Shown here: in pieces, positions 25,072 through 34,645 of the stretch
Layout of the letters: every line of letters starts with the position of its first letter
Numbering within the stretch: the first letter of the stretch is position 1
NCBI GenBank assembly: GCA_964247695.1
Contig: CAXTVI010000009.1
Location: forward strand, 1-64,000
Length of the DNA stretch: 64,000 nt
Direction of reading: 5' to 3'
Source: Lichenicoccus sp964247695
GTDB taxonomy: Bacteria > Pseudomonadota > Alphaproteobacteria > Acetobacterales > Acetobacteraceae
Position numbers and translations under genes: made by a program
Notes under the pieces: generated by a model
Databases searched by the model: none
What the model saw: the letters and a program-made list of their open reading frames with translations, nothing else
What the model was told of the DNA's origin: nothing

Positions 25072-27102
25072 CTAGACGTCCAGCAGCTCGACGCCGCGCG
25101 CGTGCTCCTGGATGAACTGGAAGCGCAGCTCCGGCCGCCGCCCCATCAGGCTCTCGACCATGGTGCTGGTCTCGGCCCGGTCCTCGGGGGCGGCCACCAC
25201 CTTGAGCAGGGTGCGGCGCGCGGGATCCATCGTGGTCGCCTTGAGGTCGGCGGGCGGCATCTCGCCGAGGCCCTTGAAGCGGCTGACCTCGACCTTGGCG
25301 TTCGGCTTGAACGCCGACTTCAGCTTGCGCTCGCGGTCGCGGTCGTCCATCGCGTAGATCGTCTTCGCCCCCTGGGTGAGGCGGTACAGCGGCGGCTGCG
25401 CCAGATACAGATGGCCGCCGCGGATCAGCTCCGGCAGCTCGCGATAGAAGAAGGTCATCAGCAGGGACGCGATATGCGCGCCGTCCACGTCGGCATCGGT
25501 CATGATGATGACGCGGCCGTAGCGCAGCCGGGCTATCTCGGATTTCTCGCCGACGCCGCAGCCGAGCGCCTCGACGAGGTCGCGCAGCTCCTGGTTCTGG
25601 CGCAGCTTCTCGGTGGACGCACTCGCGACGTTGAGGATCTTGCCGCGCAGCGGCAGCACCGCCTGGGTCTCGCGGTTGCGCGCCTGCTTGGCCGAGCCGC
25701 CGGCGCTGTCGCCCTCGACCAGGAAGATCTCGGTCTCGGCGGCGTTCTCGCGGGTGCAGTCGGTGAGCTTGCCGGGCAGCCGCAGCCGGCGGGTCGCGGA
25801 CTTGCGCGGCGTTTCCTTCATCTCGCGCCGGCGCAGCCGCTCCTCGGCGCGCTCGATGATGAAGGCGAGCAGGTTGTCGGCCTGCGCCGGATGCCCGGAC
25901 AGCCAGTGGTCGAAACGGTCGCGCAGCGCGGTCTCGACCAGGCGCGTCGCCTCGGCGTTGGTGAGGCGCTCCTTGGTCTGGCCCTGGAAGTGCGGCTCGC
26001 GGATGAACACCGACAGCTTGGCCGCAACCGAGCCCAGCAGGTCCTCGGCGGTGACCTGCAGGGCGCGCTTGTTGCTGCGCTGTTCGCCCCAGGCGCGCAG
26101 GCCGCGGAGCAGCGCGTTGCGGAACCCGGTCTCGTGGGTGCCCCCCTGCGGCGTCGGGATGGTGTTGCAGAACGAGGCGAGCGCCGCCTCGCCGCTCTCC
26201 AGCCAGGCGATCGCCCATTCCAGCCGCCCGGTCGATCTGCCGTCGGGCGCGGCGGGCAGGGCGGCCTCGCCCGACCACAGCTCTGCCAGCAGGCGCGCCG
26301 GCTCGCCCAGCTCGTCGCGCAGGCTGTCGGCGAGCCCGCCCGGGAAGTGCAGCAGCGCCTCTTCCGGCACGTCGCTGCTGCCGCCCTTCAGAAGAGTGGC
26401 ATCGCAGCGCCATTGCAGGGTGACGCCGCGGAACAGGAACGCCTTGGAGCGGCACAGCCGGTACAGCAGCTTCGGGTTGAACTGCAGCGGCCCGAAGATC
26501 TCGGCGTCCGGCAGGAAACGGATCTGGGTGCCGCGCCGGTTCTGCGTGGCGCCGATCTTTTCCAGCCGCCCGAGCGGACGGCCGCGCTCGTATGACTGGC
26601 GCCACACCGCGCGGTCGCGCGCGACCTCGACCTCGAGCGACGAGGACAGCGCATTCACCACCGAGGAGCCGACGCCGTGCAGGCCGCCCGAGGTCTCGTA
26701 CGCCTTCCCGGAGAACTTGCCGCCGGAGTGCAGGGTGGTGAAGATCACCTCCAGCGCCGACAGGTCCTTGAACTTGGGGTGGCGGTCGACCGGGATGCCG
26801 CGCCCGTTATCGCGCACCGTGACCCGGCCATCGGCCTCCAGCGTGAACTCGATCAGGCTCGCATGGCCCGCCACCGCCTCGTCCATGGCATTGTCGAGGA
26901 TCTCGGCGGCCAGGTGGTGCAGGGCGGTCTCGTCGGTACCACCGATATACATGCCCGGCCGGCGTCGCACCGGCTCCAGCCCCTCCAGCACCTCGATGTC
27001 GCGCGCGTCGTAGCCGCCTGTGCCGCCAGCCGACGGCGTGGGCTGGCCAGCCGCCGGTTTCCGGCGCGCCTCGGGGGTTTTGCGCGAGAAGAGGTCGTTC
27101 AT
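25072..27102 (-). CDS. parE: DNA topoisomerase IV subunit B
   Basis: ATPase subunit of the decatenase (676 aa). The GHKL domain has EILDNAMDEA, DNGRGIPVD and TSGGLHGVGSSVVNALS. The TOPRIM domain has FLVEGDSAGGSAKQARNR and IIMTDADVDGAHI, and the C-terminus has SRFKGLGEM. ParE is favoured over GyrB by length and by absence of the GyrB insert. ATG 27102 starts the typical MNDLFS N-terminus. An upstream frame of 44 codons is unsupported. Divergent from the RND pump. Confidence 0.95.
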   Translation of the reverse strand: MNDLFSRKTPEARRKPAAGQPTPSAGGTGGYDARDIEVLEGLEPVRRRPGMYIGGTDETALHHLAAEILDNAMDEAVAGHASLIEFTLEADGRVTVRDNGRGIPVDRHPKFKDLSALEVIFTTLHSGGKFSGKAYETSGGLHGVGSSVVNALSSSLEVEVARDRAVWRQSYERGRPLGRLEKIGATQNRRGTQIRFLPDAEIFGPLQFNPKLLYRLCRSKAFLFRGVTLQWRCDATLLKGGSSDVPEEALLHFPGGLADSLRDELGEPARLLAELWSGEAALPAAPDGRSTGRLEWAIAWLESGEAALASFCNTIPTPQGGTHETGFRNALLRGLRAWGEQRSNKRALQVTAEDLLGSVAAKLSVFIREPHFQGQTKERLTNAEATRLVETALRDRFDHWLSGHPAQADNLLAFIIERAEERLRRREMKETPRKSATRRLRLPGKLTDCTRENAAETEIFLVEGDSAGGSAKQARNRETQAVLPLRGKILNVASASTEKLRQNQELRDLVEALGCGVGEKSEIARLRYGRVIIMTDADVDGAHIASLLMTFFYRELPELIRGGHLYLAQPPLYRLTQGAKTIYAMDDRDRERKLKSAFKPNAKVEVSRFKGLGEMPPADLKATTMDPARRTLLKVVAAPEDRAETSTMVESLMGRRPELRFQFIQEHARGVELLDV

Positions 27103-27308
27103 GCTGTGTTCTTGCGTCGTCGCAGGCTGGGACGTCAAGCTGAAGTCGCGGGGTTCCAGCCGCCCCGCGCCCTGCGGTAGCGTAATCATCTGAAACATTC
27201 CATGCCTCTGGCCTTGAACGCGGGTGCGAACCATCTAGTCCCACGGGCGCTCTCAACAGGCGCTTCTTGGCGTCCCCCTGCTGCCTGCACTCCGGAGAGC
27301 CGTTTCCC

Positions 27309-30300
27309 GTGAACCTCGTTAAGTTCGCCCTGAAGTTCCGGGTGACGTTCTATGTGATGTCGATCCTGATCCTGCTGGCCGGTGGCGGCGCCGCCGTGCT
27401 GATGCCCAAGGACGTGCTGCCCAGCGTCAACATCCCGGTGGTCAGCATCATCTGGACCTATACCGGGCTCGACACGCCCGACATGCAGAACCAGGTCACC
27501 AGTTACTCCGAGCTGGCGCTGAGCAACAACGTCACCGGCATCCAGGACATGGAGAGCACGACCCTGCAGGGCACCACCCTGACCAAGGTCTATTTCCAGC
27601 CGGGCACCGACATCAGCCTGGCGCTGACCCAGGTCACCGCCGCGATGAACTCGATACGCGGCCAGCTGCCGAACGGCATCCAGCCGCCGATCATCCTGCA
27701 GTTCTCCGCCTCCTCGGTGCCGGTGATCCAGATCGCGGCCACCTCGAATGTCGAGAGCCAGGCCGCCGTCTACAACTACGTGCGCTTCCGGCTGCGCTCG
27801 ACCCTGCAGACCACGCCGGGCTCGACGATGCCGCCGCCCTATGGCGGCGTGCCGGAACAGGTGCAGATCGACATCGACCCGCATGCGCTGGCGGCCCGCG
27901 GCATGACGCCGATGCAGGTGGTGACCGCGATCAACGCGCAGAGCCTGACGCTGCCGTCTGGCCTCGCCAAGTTCGGCTCGACCCAGTTCATCGTGCGCAT
28001 GAACACGCTGCCGAACGTGCTCGACCGGCTCAACAACATGCCGCTCAAGGTGGTGAACGGCACGCCGATCCTGTTGCGTGACGTTGGGTATGCGCGAGCT
28101 GGCGGCCCGCCGCAGCAGAACATGGTGCATGTGAACGGCGCGCTCGGCCTGCTGCTGCCGGTGCTCAAGAACGGCACCAGCTCGACGCTGAACGTGGTGA
28201 ACGCGGTCAAGGCGCAGATGCCCGGCATCCTCGCCTCGGCGCCGAAGGACATCCACATCGTCTCGCTGTTCGACCAGTCGGTATTCGTCTCGGACGCGAT
28301 CAGCGAGGTGGTGGAGGAGGGCTGCATCGCCGCCGGCCTCACCGGCCTGATGATCCTGCTGTTCCTCGGCTCCTGGCGCGCTACCCTGGTGGTGCTGGTT
28401 TCCATCCCGCTCGCCATCCTGACCTCGCTCGCGGTCTGCGCCGCGATCGGCGAGACCATGAACGTGATGACGCTGGGCGGCCTGGCGCTGGCCGTCGGCA
28501 TCCTGGTCGACGACGCGACGGTGGCGATCGAGAACACCTACCGGGTGCTCGAAAGCGGAAAGGGCTTCCGCGAGAGCGTCGTCGAGGGTGGTGCGAGCAT
28601 CGCGAAGCCGACGCTGATCTCGACGCTGTCGATCTGTTCGGCATTCGTCTCGGTGCTGTTCCTGGTCGGTGCACCGAAATACATCTTCACTCCGCAGGCG
28701 CTGGCCGTGGTGTTCGCCATGCTCGCGTCGTACCTGTTGTCGCGCACGCTGGTGCCGATCCTGATCGATGTGCTGGTCGGTCCCGAGCAGGCGCGCAAGG
28801 AAAAGGCCAAGGAAGACACCAAGGGGGAGGAGGGCGGCGGCAGGAAACCCGGCCTGTTCGCCCGCGTCCATGCCGGCTTCGAGCGCCGGTTCGACCGTTT
28901 CCACAAGGGCTATGCCGGCCTGCTCGAGATCGCGCTGCGTCGCCGGCTGGTGACTGCGCTGGTGGCCGGCTGCGTGCTGCTGCTCGGCGGCTGCCTGTTC
29001 CCGTTCATCGGGCAGGACTACTTCCCGCAGATCAACTCCGGCGAGCTGGCCCTGCACGTCCGGGCGCGGCCCGGCCTGCGTATCGAGGACACCGCCAAGC
29101 TGTTCGCCGGCACCGAGCAGACCATCCGCGATGTCGCGGGGAGCAACAACGTCGCGGTCGTGGTCGATAATATCGGCCTGCCGTCGCTGAACTATAACCT
29201 CGCCTTCGATGATGGAACCTTCGTCGCCTATTATGACGGCCAGATCCTGGCGACGCTGAAGAACGGCGTCTCGGCGACCACCGTCACCCGCAAGCTGAGG
29301 CGGGAGCTGCGCCGCCGCTACCCGGACGCGCTGTTCTACTTCCAGCCGGCGGACATGATCACCCAGATCCTGGATTTCGGGGTGCCGTCGCAGATCGACG
29401 TGCAGGTGCATGGCCGCCACGACGTGGTCGACCTCGCCGCCGCCAAGCGCATCGCGCGCCGGCTCGCGGCCCTGCCCGGGCTGGTCGACGTGCATATCCA
29501 GCAGATCACCGACGCGCCGGAGTTCTTTGCCGACATCGACCGCCAGCGCGCCTCCGAGCTCGGCCTCACCGAGCAGGACGTCGCCAACCAGGTCAACATC
29601 ACCCTGTCCGGCTCCTTCCAGGTGGCGCCCAATTTCTGGACCGATCCGAAGACCGGGATCCCCTGGCAGCTCTGGGTGCAGTCGCCGGAATACCGGCAGG
29701 CCTCGCTGGATGCGGTCGAGGCGCTGCCGATCCAGGGAAGTTCCAGCACCAACACCCAGGTGGCGCAGCAGGTCAGCCTGATGACCAACGTCGCGACCTT
29801 CCATCGCGACACCGAGCAATCGGTGCTGAGCCACGTCAATACCGAGCCGAGCTATGACGTCTATGCGGCGGTGCAGGACCGCGACCTCGGCAGTGCCGCG
29901 GCTGCGATCCGGCGCGTGGTGGCCGACGAGCAGCACCGCCTGAAGCCGCCGGACCGCATCCTGATCCGCGGCCAGATCCAGAGCATGGACAGCGCGTTCT
30001 CGCATATCGAGATCGGGCTGCTGGTGGCGGTGATCGCGGTCTATCTGCTGATGGTGCTGAACTACCAGGACTGGGGCGATCCGTTCGTGGTGCTGTGCGC
30101 CCTGCCGCTGGTGTTCTGCGGCATCATCCTGAGCCTGTTCATCACGCACACGACGTTCTCGATCGCCTCCATGATGGGCGCCATCATGAGTGTCGGCGTC
30201 GCATCGGCGAACTCGATCCTGCTGGTGACGTTCGCCCGGGAACATCGCATCGAGACCGGTTGCTCGGCCGCCGAGGCGGCGCAGATGGCCGGCGAGACGC

Positions 30301-30515
30301 GGCTGCGACCGGTGCTGATGACGGCGGGGGCGATGGTGGTGGGCCTGATCCCGATGGCACTCGATCTCGGCCGGGGCGGCGAGCAGAATGCCGCACTCGC
30401 CCGCGCGGTGATCGGCGGCATCTCGGTCGGCACCGTCTCGACCTTGCTGTTCGTGCCGTTCCTCTACACGCTGCTGCGTTCCCATCCCGTCCGTGACCCG
30501 GAGGACTACATCTGA
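27309..30515 (+). CDS. RND efflux transporter permease
   Basis: Inner-membrane proton-driven pump of the AcrB/MdtB superfamily (1068 aa, 12 helices with two large periplasmic loops). Seen: NLVKFALKFRVTFYVM at the N-terminus, the TM4 proton-relay GGLALAVGILVDDATVAIEN with its Asp pair, and the second-half GVASANSILLVTFAREH. GTG 27309 is selected because GGAGAG lies 9 nt upstream and relatives start NLVxxAL. It comes before its adaptor gene (1-nt overlap), whereas acrAB-type operons have the adaptor first. No TolC-type outer-membrane factor is nearby. Substrates unknown. Confidence 0.94.
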   Translation: MNLVKFALKFRVTFYVMSILILLAGGGAAVLMPKDVLPSVNIPVVSIIWTYTGLDTPDMQNQVTSYSELALSNNVTGIQDMESTTLQGTTLTKVYFQPGTDISLALTQVTAAMNSIRGQLPNGIQPPIILQFSASSVPVIQIAATSNVESQAAVYNYVRFRLRSTLQTTPGSTMPPPYGGVPEQVQIDIDPHALAARGMTPMQVVTAINAQSLTLPSGLAKFGSTQFIVRMNTLPNVLDRLNNMPLKVVNGTPILLRDVGYARAGGPPQQNMVHVNGALGLLLPVLKNGTSSTLNVVNAVKAQMPGILASAPKDIHIVSLFDQSVFVSDAISEVVEEGCIAAGLTGLMILLFLGSWRATLVVLVSIPLAILTSLAVCAAIGETMNVMTLGGLALAVGILVDDATVAIENTYRVLESGKGFRESVVEGGASIAKPTLISTLSICSAFVSVLFLVGAPKYIFTPQALAVVFAMLASYLLSRTLVPILIDVLVGPEQARKEKAKEDTKGEEGGGRKPGLFARVHAGFERRFDRFHKGYAGLLEIALRRRLVTALVAGCVLLLGGCLFPFIGQDYFPQINSGELALHVRARPGLRIEDTAKLFAGTEQTIRDVAGSNNVAVVVDNIGLPSLNYNLAFDDGTFVAYYDGQILATLKNGVSATTVTRKLRRELRRRYPDALFYFQPADMITQILDFGVPSQIDVQVHGRHDVVDLAAAKRIARRLAALPGLVDVHIQQITDAPEFFADIDRQRASELGLTEQDVANQVNITLSGSFQVAPNFWTDPKTGIPWQLWVQSPEYRQASLDAVEALPIQGSSSTNTQVAQQVSLMTNVATFHRDTEQSVLSHVNTEPSYDVYAAVQDRDLGSAAAAIRRVVADEQHRLKPPDRILIRGQIQSMDSAFSHIEIGLLVAVIAVYLLMVLNYQDWGDPFVVLCALPLVFCGIILSLFITHTTFSIASMMGAIMSVGVASANSILLVTFAREHRIETGCSAAEAAQMAGETRLRPVLMTAGAMVVGLIPMALDLGRGGEQNAALARAVIGGISVGTVSTLLFVPFLYTLLRSHPVRDPEDYI

Positions 30516-31765
30516 TGCGTCCCGTGCAGGCTCTCTGGGTGGCGGTGCCACTGGCCCTGCTGATCGGCTGGGGCGGCTTCAACCATTGGCAGCAGTCGCG
30601 CGCCGCCGACGACACCCAGCACGCCGAGGCCAGCTTCGTGCCCGACGTCCACGTCGCCACCGCGAAGCGCTCGGTGAACAACCACCCGATCACCCTGCCG
30701 GGCCAGACCGTCGCCTACGACTCCGCCGACCTCTATGCGCGCGCTACCGGCTACATCGCCGAGCGTCGCGTCGATATCGGCAGCAAGGTGCATCGCGGCG
30801 ACCTGCTGCTGCGTATCGCCGCTCCCGACCTGGACGCGCAACTCAGCCAGGCCCAGGCGCAGCTCGGCCAGCTCGAGGCGGCGCTGCTGCAGGCCAGGGC
30901 GACGCTGGACCAGGCCCAGTCCAACACCAAGCTGGCGAAGCTGAACAACTACCGCGCCACCACCCTGGCCAACCAGGGCTGGGGGACCAGGCAGGACGCC
31001 GATACCCAGGTGACCAACACCAGCGTGCAGGAAAAGAGCGTCGCCAGCGCGCAGGCCGGCATCGGGGTCGCGGCGGCCAACATACGCGCCCAGCAGGCGA
31101 CGATCGACCGGCTGGTGGCGCTGACCGGGTTCGAGCGCGTGCTCGCGCCGTTCGACGGCGTCATCACCACCCGACAGGTGGATATCGGCGACCTGGTGCA
31201 GAGCGACACCAGCGCCGGCACCGCGCTGCTGCATATCGACCGCGACGACATCCTGCGTTGCCAGGTCTATGTGCCGCAGAGCCAGTTCCCCGGCATGCGT
31301 GACGGGGTGAAGGCGGAGATCCGGGTGCCGGAACTGCCCAACCGCGTGTTCACCGGCACCATCACACGCACCTCGACGTCGCTGGCGCAGAATTCGCGTT
31401 CGCTGCTGGTCGAGGTCGACATCCCGAACCCGGACGAGACGCTGACCGCCGGCCTCTATGTGGACATGATGTTCCATCTCGAGCGCCCGGAGGCGGTGGT
31501 GATGATCCCGGACTCCGCGCTGATCTTCGACAGCTCCAGCCTGCGCGTCGCCGTGCTGCAGGGTGACGGCACGGTGAAGCTCACACCGATCAGCCTCACC
31601 CGTGACCTGGGCGAGGAGGCCGAGGTCACGCATGGGCTGAACGGCGGCGAGAAGCTGGTGATCAATCCGCCGTCGGAGCTGGAGGACGGCCAGCACGTGC
31701 ACGAGATCGACGGCAAGAAGGGCGGCAGGGGCGGCGACGGCAGCACCAAGACGGCGTCGGGCTGA
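30515..31765 (+). CDS. RND periplasmic adaptor (membrane fusion protein)
   Basis: HlyD/AcrA-type adaptor (416 aa) linking the pump to an outer-membrane channel. One N-terminal membrane helix (PLALLIGWGGF) is followed by the barrel-sandwich lipoyl halves (GYIAERRVDIGSKVHRGDLL and FDGVITTRQVDIGDLV), a helical hairpin rich in Gln/Ala in between, and a beta-barrel ending in a Gly-rich tail. TGATG joins it to the permease gene. Confidence 0.93.
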   Translation: MRPVQALWVAVPLALLIGWGGFNHWQQSRAADDTQHAEASFVPDVHVATAKRSVNNHPITLPGQTVAYDSADLYARATGYIAERRVDIGSKVHRGDLLLRIAAPDLDAQLSQAQAQLGQLEAALLQARATLDQAQSNTKLAKLNNYRATTLANQGWGTRQDADTQVTNTSVQEKSVASAQAGIGVAAANIRAQQATIDRLVALTGFERVLAPFDGVITTRQVDIGDLVQSDTSAGTALLHIDRDDILRCQVYVPQSQFPGMRDGVKAEIRVPELPNRVFTGTITRTSTSLAQNSRSLLVEVDIPNPDETLTAGLYVDMMFHLERPEAVVMIPDSALIFDSSSLRVAVLQGDGTVKLTPISLTRDLGEEAEVTHGLNGGEKLVINPPSELEDGQHVHEIDGKKGGRGGDGSTKTASG

Positions 31766-31901
31766 TCCCAATTCCGCGCTCGATCTGTAAGAACCGGTAA
31801 CCGTGTCGGCTAGGGCGATTGCGGCGACAGGATCCGTTTGCGATCATCCCGGCATGCCGAGACCGGATGTGACCCGACCATCCCGCCTGGAGCCGAGCCC
31901 G

Positions 31902-32468
31902 ATGCCGGCACAGGGCGCCGGCGGCGGCCAGCGTTTTCTCTATGGCCTGCTGGCGCTGCTCGTCGTGGCCGGGCTCACGCTCAGGTTCGAGCCGCGGATC
32001 GCGGCCCTCGCGCCGGCCCTCGGGCTGGGCCTGCCGGCCGGCGCGTCGTCGGGTTCGGATCCGAACGGCCCGGATGCCATCCACGGGCTGGTCGAGGCGC
32101 AGGCGCTGCCGGCGGCCGGCCTTGCGGCGGCGGCGCAGGCGATCGGCCTGCCGGCGACGCAGCAGGATGCCCTGGTGCAGGCGGCGCAGCGCCGGCGGCT
32201 GCGGCTGGTGCGGCTGCCGCTGTTCGACCTGGGCGTCGGCTCCACGGTGCAGGTGACGGCGGCCGGCCTTACCCAGACGGTGGCGCTGGGCCATGTACCG
32301 GTGCTGGTGACGCTGCCGATCGACCGCGCGGGGATCGTGTCGCTGCAGCCGGTGGGTGCGTCCGCGCGCAGCGACGTGCAGATGGGGGCGGTGACCGCGA
32401 CCGGACCGCTCGCGCTGCAACCGGTGGCGCCCGGCGAGGTGCTCAGGATCGGGGTGGTGGTGCAATGA
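31902..32468 (+). CDS. Unknown membrane-anchored protein upstream of the AAA+ gene
   Basis: 188 aa, not recognised. One N-terminal membrane helix (FLYGLLALLVVAGLTL), then an Ala/Leu/Gln-rich segment and a probable beta-rich end. ATG 31902 was chosen for the GGAG about 9 nt upstream; GTG 31803 and ATG 31854 are in frame. Its stop overlaps the AAA+ start as ATGA, so it is translationally coupled and is probably a partner of the ATPase. The topology suggests a periplasmic C-terminal domain. Confidence 0.7.
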   Translation: MPAQGAGGGQRFLYGLLALLVVAGLTLRFEPRIAALAPALGLGLPAGASSGSDPNGPDAIHGLVEAQALPAAGLAAAAQAIGLPATQQDALVQAAQRRRLRLVRLPLFDLGVGSTVQVTAAGLTQTVALGHVPVLVTLPIDRAGIVSLQPVGASARSDVQMGAVTATGPLALQPVAPGEVLRIGVVVQ

Positions 32469-33766
32469 AGGGCCTGCTGCCTGCAGCCACTCGGCTGATG
32501 CCGCTGATGATGCTGGCGTTCCTGACGCTCGCGACCGTGCAGATCGCCATGCAGCTGCACCTCTCGCCCGGTGCTATGCTGGCGTGGCTGGGCCGGATCG
32601 GCTGGCTCTATACCGGGATTGCTGCTTCCACCTGGACGCTGGTGCTGGCCGGGCTGGTGTATGAATGGCGCGCCGGCGACCGGCCGCGCAGCCTGCGGGC
32701 CCAGGCGGACGCGAAGAACGGCAAGCGGCAGGGGTGGATCATGGATATCCTGGCACGGCTGACCAACCGCGAGGCGCTCGAGCAGCTGCTCTCCAAGCAG
32801 GAGCGCGCGACCTTCATCGATGCGGGCGCACTGGCCGACACGCTGCGCGGGCAGGTGATCGGCCAGGACCAGGTCTGCGAGGACATCTCCCAGACGCTGC
32901 GCCGGCGTCTCGCGCTGCAGACACGCGGCAAGCCGGTCGGTGTGTTCCTGCTGGCGGGCCCCCCCGGCACCGGCAAGACCTACCTCAGCAAGCGCCTCGC
33001 GCTGGCGCTGAACCGCAAGCTGCTGCATTTCGACATGACCCAGTTCAGTGCCCCGCACGCGGCGACGCAGCTGTTCGGCTCGCCGAAGGGCTATGTCGGC
33101 TCCGACAGCTACGGCAAGCTCACCGGCGGCCTGAAGGAGACGCCGGATAGCGTCGTCCTGCTCGACGAGATCGAGAAGGCGCATCCGGACGTGTTCAAGA
33201 AGTTCCTCAGCGCCTGGAACGATGGCCACGTCACCGAGGCCTCGAACGGCGCGCTGGTCTCGACGACGCGGGCGATCTTCATGCTGACCTCGAACATCGC
33301 GACCGACGTGCTGAGCGAGATCGCGATCCGTCATGCCGGCGACCCGGAGGCGCTGCGCGGCGCGTCGGTGGTGGCGCTGCGGCAGGCGGGGTTCGCGCCC
33401 GAAGTGCTGAACCGCATCGACCGCATCTTCGTGTTCCGGTCGCTGGAGGGTCTCGACGTCGCCCGCGTGGCGGCGCTCGAGATCGAGGCGATGATCGCCG
33501 GCTACGGGCTCGACATCGCGCCCGGTGGCATCGAGGCGGAGCTGCTGTTCGAGGTGATGCAGAAGCAGCAGCGCCTCGGCGATGGGGCGAGTGCGCGTGA
33601 CCTGGTGCGCTCCATCGAGGAGATGGTCAGCGATGGACTGATCGAGGCGCGCCAGCAGGGTGCGACCCGCGTCAGGCTGGTGCAGGGCAGCGAGGGCGTG
33701 CGGGCGGTCGGCGCCGACCTGCGCGCCTCCTCCGACCTGCGCCTGCCCACCGAGCGCCTGGGCTAG
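32465..33766 (+). CDS. Membrane-anchored ClpB-type AAA+ ATPase
   Basis: 433 aa. Two N-terminal membrane helices (about 10-30 and 44-67) lead into a single AAA+ module of Clp/Hsp100 D2 type: Walker A GPPGTGKT (165-172), pore loop GSPKGYVGSD (205-214, aromatic Tyr210), Walker B VVLLDEIEKAHPDV (230-243), sensor 1 TSN (275-277) and arginine-finger region PEVLNRIDR (Arg317). There is no ClpB N-domain, no coiled-coil middle domain, no D1 and no ClpP-binding IGF/L loop that I can see. It looks like a threading motor fixed to the inner membrane facing the cytoplasm. Flanked by two unknown membrane-anchored proteins. Confidence 0.85.
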   Translation: MKGLLPAATRLMPLMMLAFLTLATVQIAMQLHLSPGAMLAWLGRIGWLYTGIAASTWTLVLAGLVYEWRAGDRPRSLRAQADAKNGKRQGWIMDILARLTNREALEQLLSKQERATFIDAGALADTLRGQVIGQDQVCEDISQTLRRRLALQTRGKPVGVFLLAGPPGTGKTYLSKRLALALNRKLLHFDMTQFSAPHAATQLFGSPKGYVGSDSYGKLTGGLKETPDSVVLLDEIEKAHPDVFKKFLSAWNDGHVTEASNGALVSTTRAIFMLTSNIATDVLSEIAIRHAGDPEALRGASVVALRQAGFAPEVLNRIDRIFVFRSLEGLDVARVAALEIEAMIAGYGLDIAPGGIEAELLFEVMQKQQRLGDGASARDLVRSIEEMVSDGLIEARQQGATRVRLVQGSEGVRAVGADLRASSDLRLPTERLG

Positions 33767-33777
33767 CGACCCCGGTC

Positions 33778-34635
33778 GTGTCGGCTTTCGGACGGCTCTG
33801 GCGGCGCGCGCCGTCCTGGCGGCTGGCGCTGTTCGCGGCCATAGGCTGCAGCGGAATGGCGGCGTTGTTCCCGCCCGCGCTGCCGGGACGCCTGGCCGGC
33901 TCGCCGCTGCTGCATCCGCATCTGCCGCATTTCGGCACCGCGGCGGCGTCCGCCAGCGCCGCGCCGCATTTCGCGGCGGTCCCGGATCCGGTCGCGCCCG
34001 ACTACGGCACGGTGGCCGCGCCGCCGCTGGGGACGCCGCGCCACGGCACCATCACCTTCGCCGGACGCCAGGTGCCGCTGCCGGCCGGTGACTGGATCGA
34101 GCTCGTGCTGGTGCGCAGCGGCGGCGCGCATCCGCTGCAATCGATCGTCCTCGGCCGCACCGGCGCGGGACAGATGACCGGCCTGCTGAGCCTGACCGCG
34201 CCGCCGCCGCTGGCCAGTATCGAGGACGGCGTCCGCCCGAACGGCGCCTGCTACGATCCGGCGGCGCTGGCGAGCCAGCATGCCGATCCGGGCTCCGATC
34301 CACTCGCGCGCGAATGCTGGGTGGTGCGGCCGTTGCGGACGTCGGAGATCCTCGATCCGAAGCGGGAATTCATCATCCAGCGTCGCGCGGTCGCCCGCCT
34401 GCAGAGCATGGACGTGGCGATGCCGCCTGCGCTGGTCGAACTGCGCTGGTTCCGGTCCGACGCCAGCGGCTGGCTGGGCGCGACGCTGCTGGTCAGGCCG
34501 CAGCCGGATGGCGGTGGTCGGGCGCAATCCGGCTGGATGCAGCGCTGGGCGCGGCTGCTGCACCGTGGCTACGACAACGTGGCGCCCGGGACCGTCGCCG
34601 CCGATCCGACTGCTGGTTCAAGCGGGGCCGGCTGA
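33778..34635 (+). CDS. Unknown membrane-anchored protein downstream of the AAA+ gene
   Basis: 285 aa, not recognised. GTG start 11 nt after the AAA+ stop. An N-terminal membrane helix or signal anchor (LALFAAIGCSGMAALF) is followed by a Pro/Ala/His-rich linker and a globular domain with two Cys (GACYDP, ARECWV) that could form a disulfide in the periplasm. Spacing and strand imply one operon with the ATPase and the 188-aa protein. Confidence 0.65.
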   Translation: MSAFGRLWRRAPSWRLALFAAIGCSGMAALFPPALPGRLAGSPLLHPHLPHFGTAAASASAAPHFAAVPDPVAPDYGTVAAPPLGTPRHGTITFAGRQVPLPAGDWIELVLVRSGGAHPLQSIVLGRTGAGQMTGLLSLTAPPPLASIEDGVRPNGACYDPAALASQHADPGSDPLARECWVVRPLRTSEILDPKREFIIQRRAVARLQSMDVAMPPALVELRWFRSDASGWLGATLLVRPQPDGGGRAQSGWMQRWARLLHRGYDNVAPGTVAADPTAGSSGAG

Positions 34636-34645
34636 GGCCGGCGGT

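Noticed and set aside
27186..30551. Very long minus-strand open frame opposite the RND permease (also plus-strand ones opposite the hybrid kinase 36221-40204, cyoB 4820-7057 and the GGDEF-EAL gene 20786-23674)
   Set aside because: Low-complexity Arg/His/Gln/Asp-rich translations without any domain. They mirror conserved genes in the complementary frame, as expected in GC-rich DNA with few stop codons.
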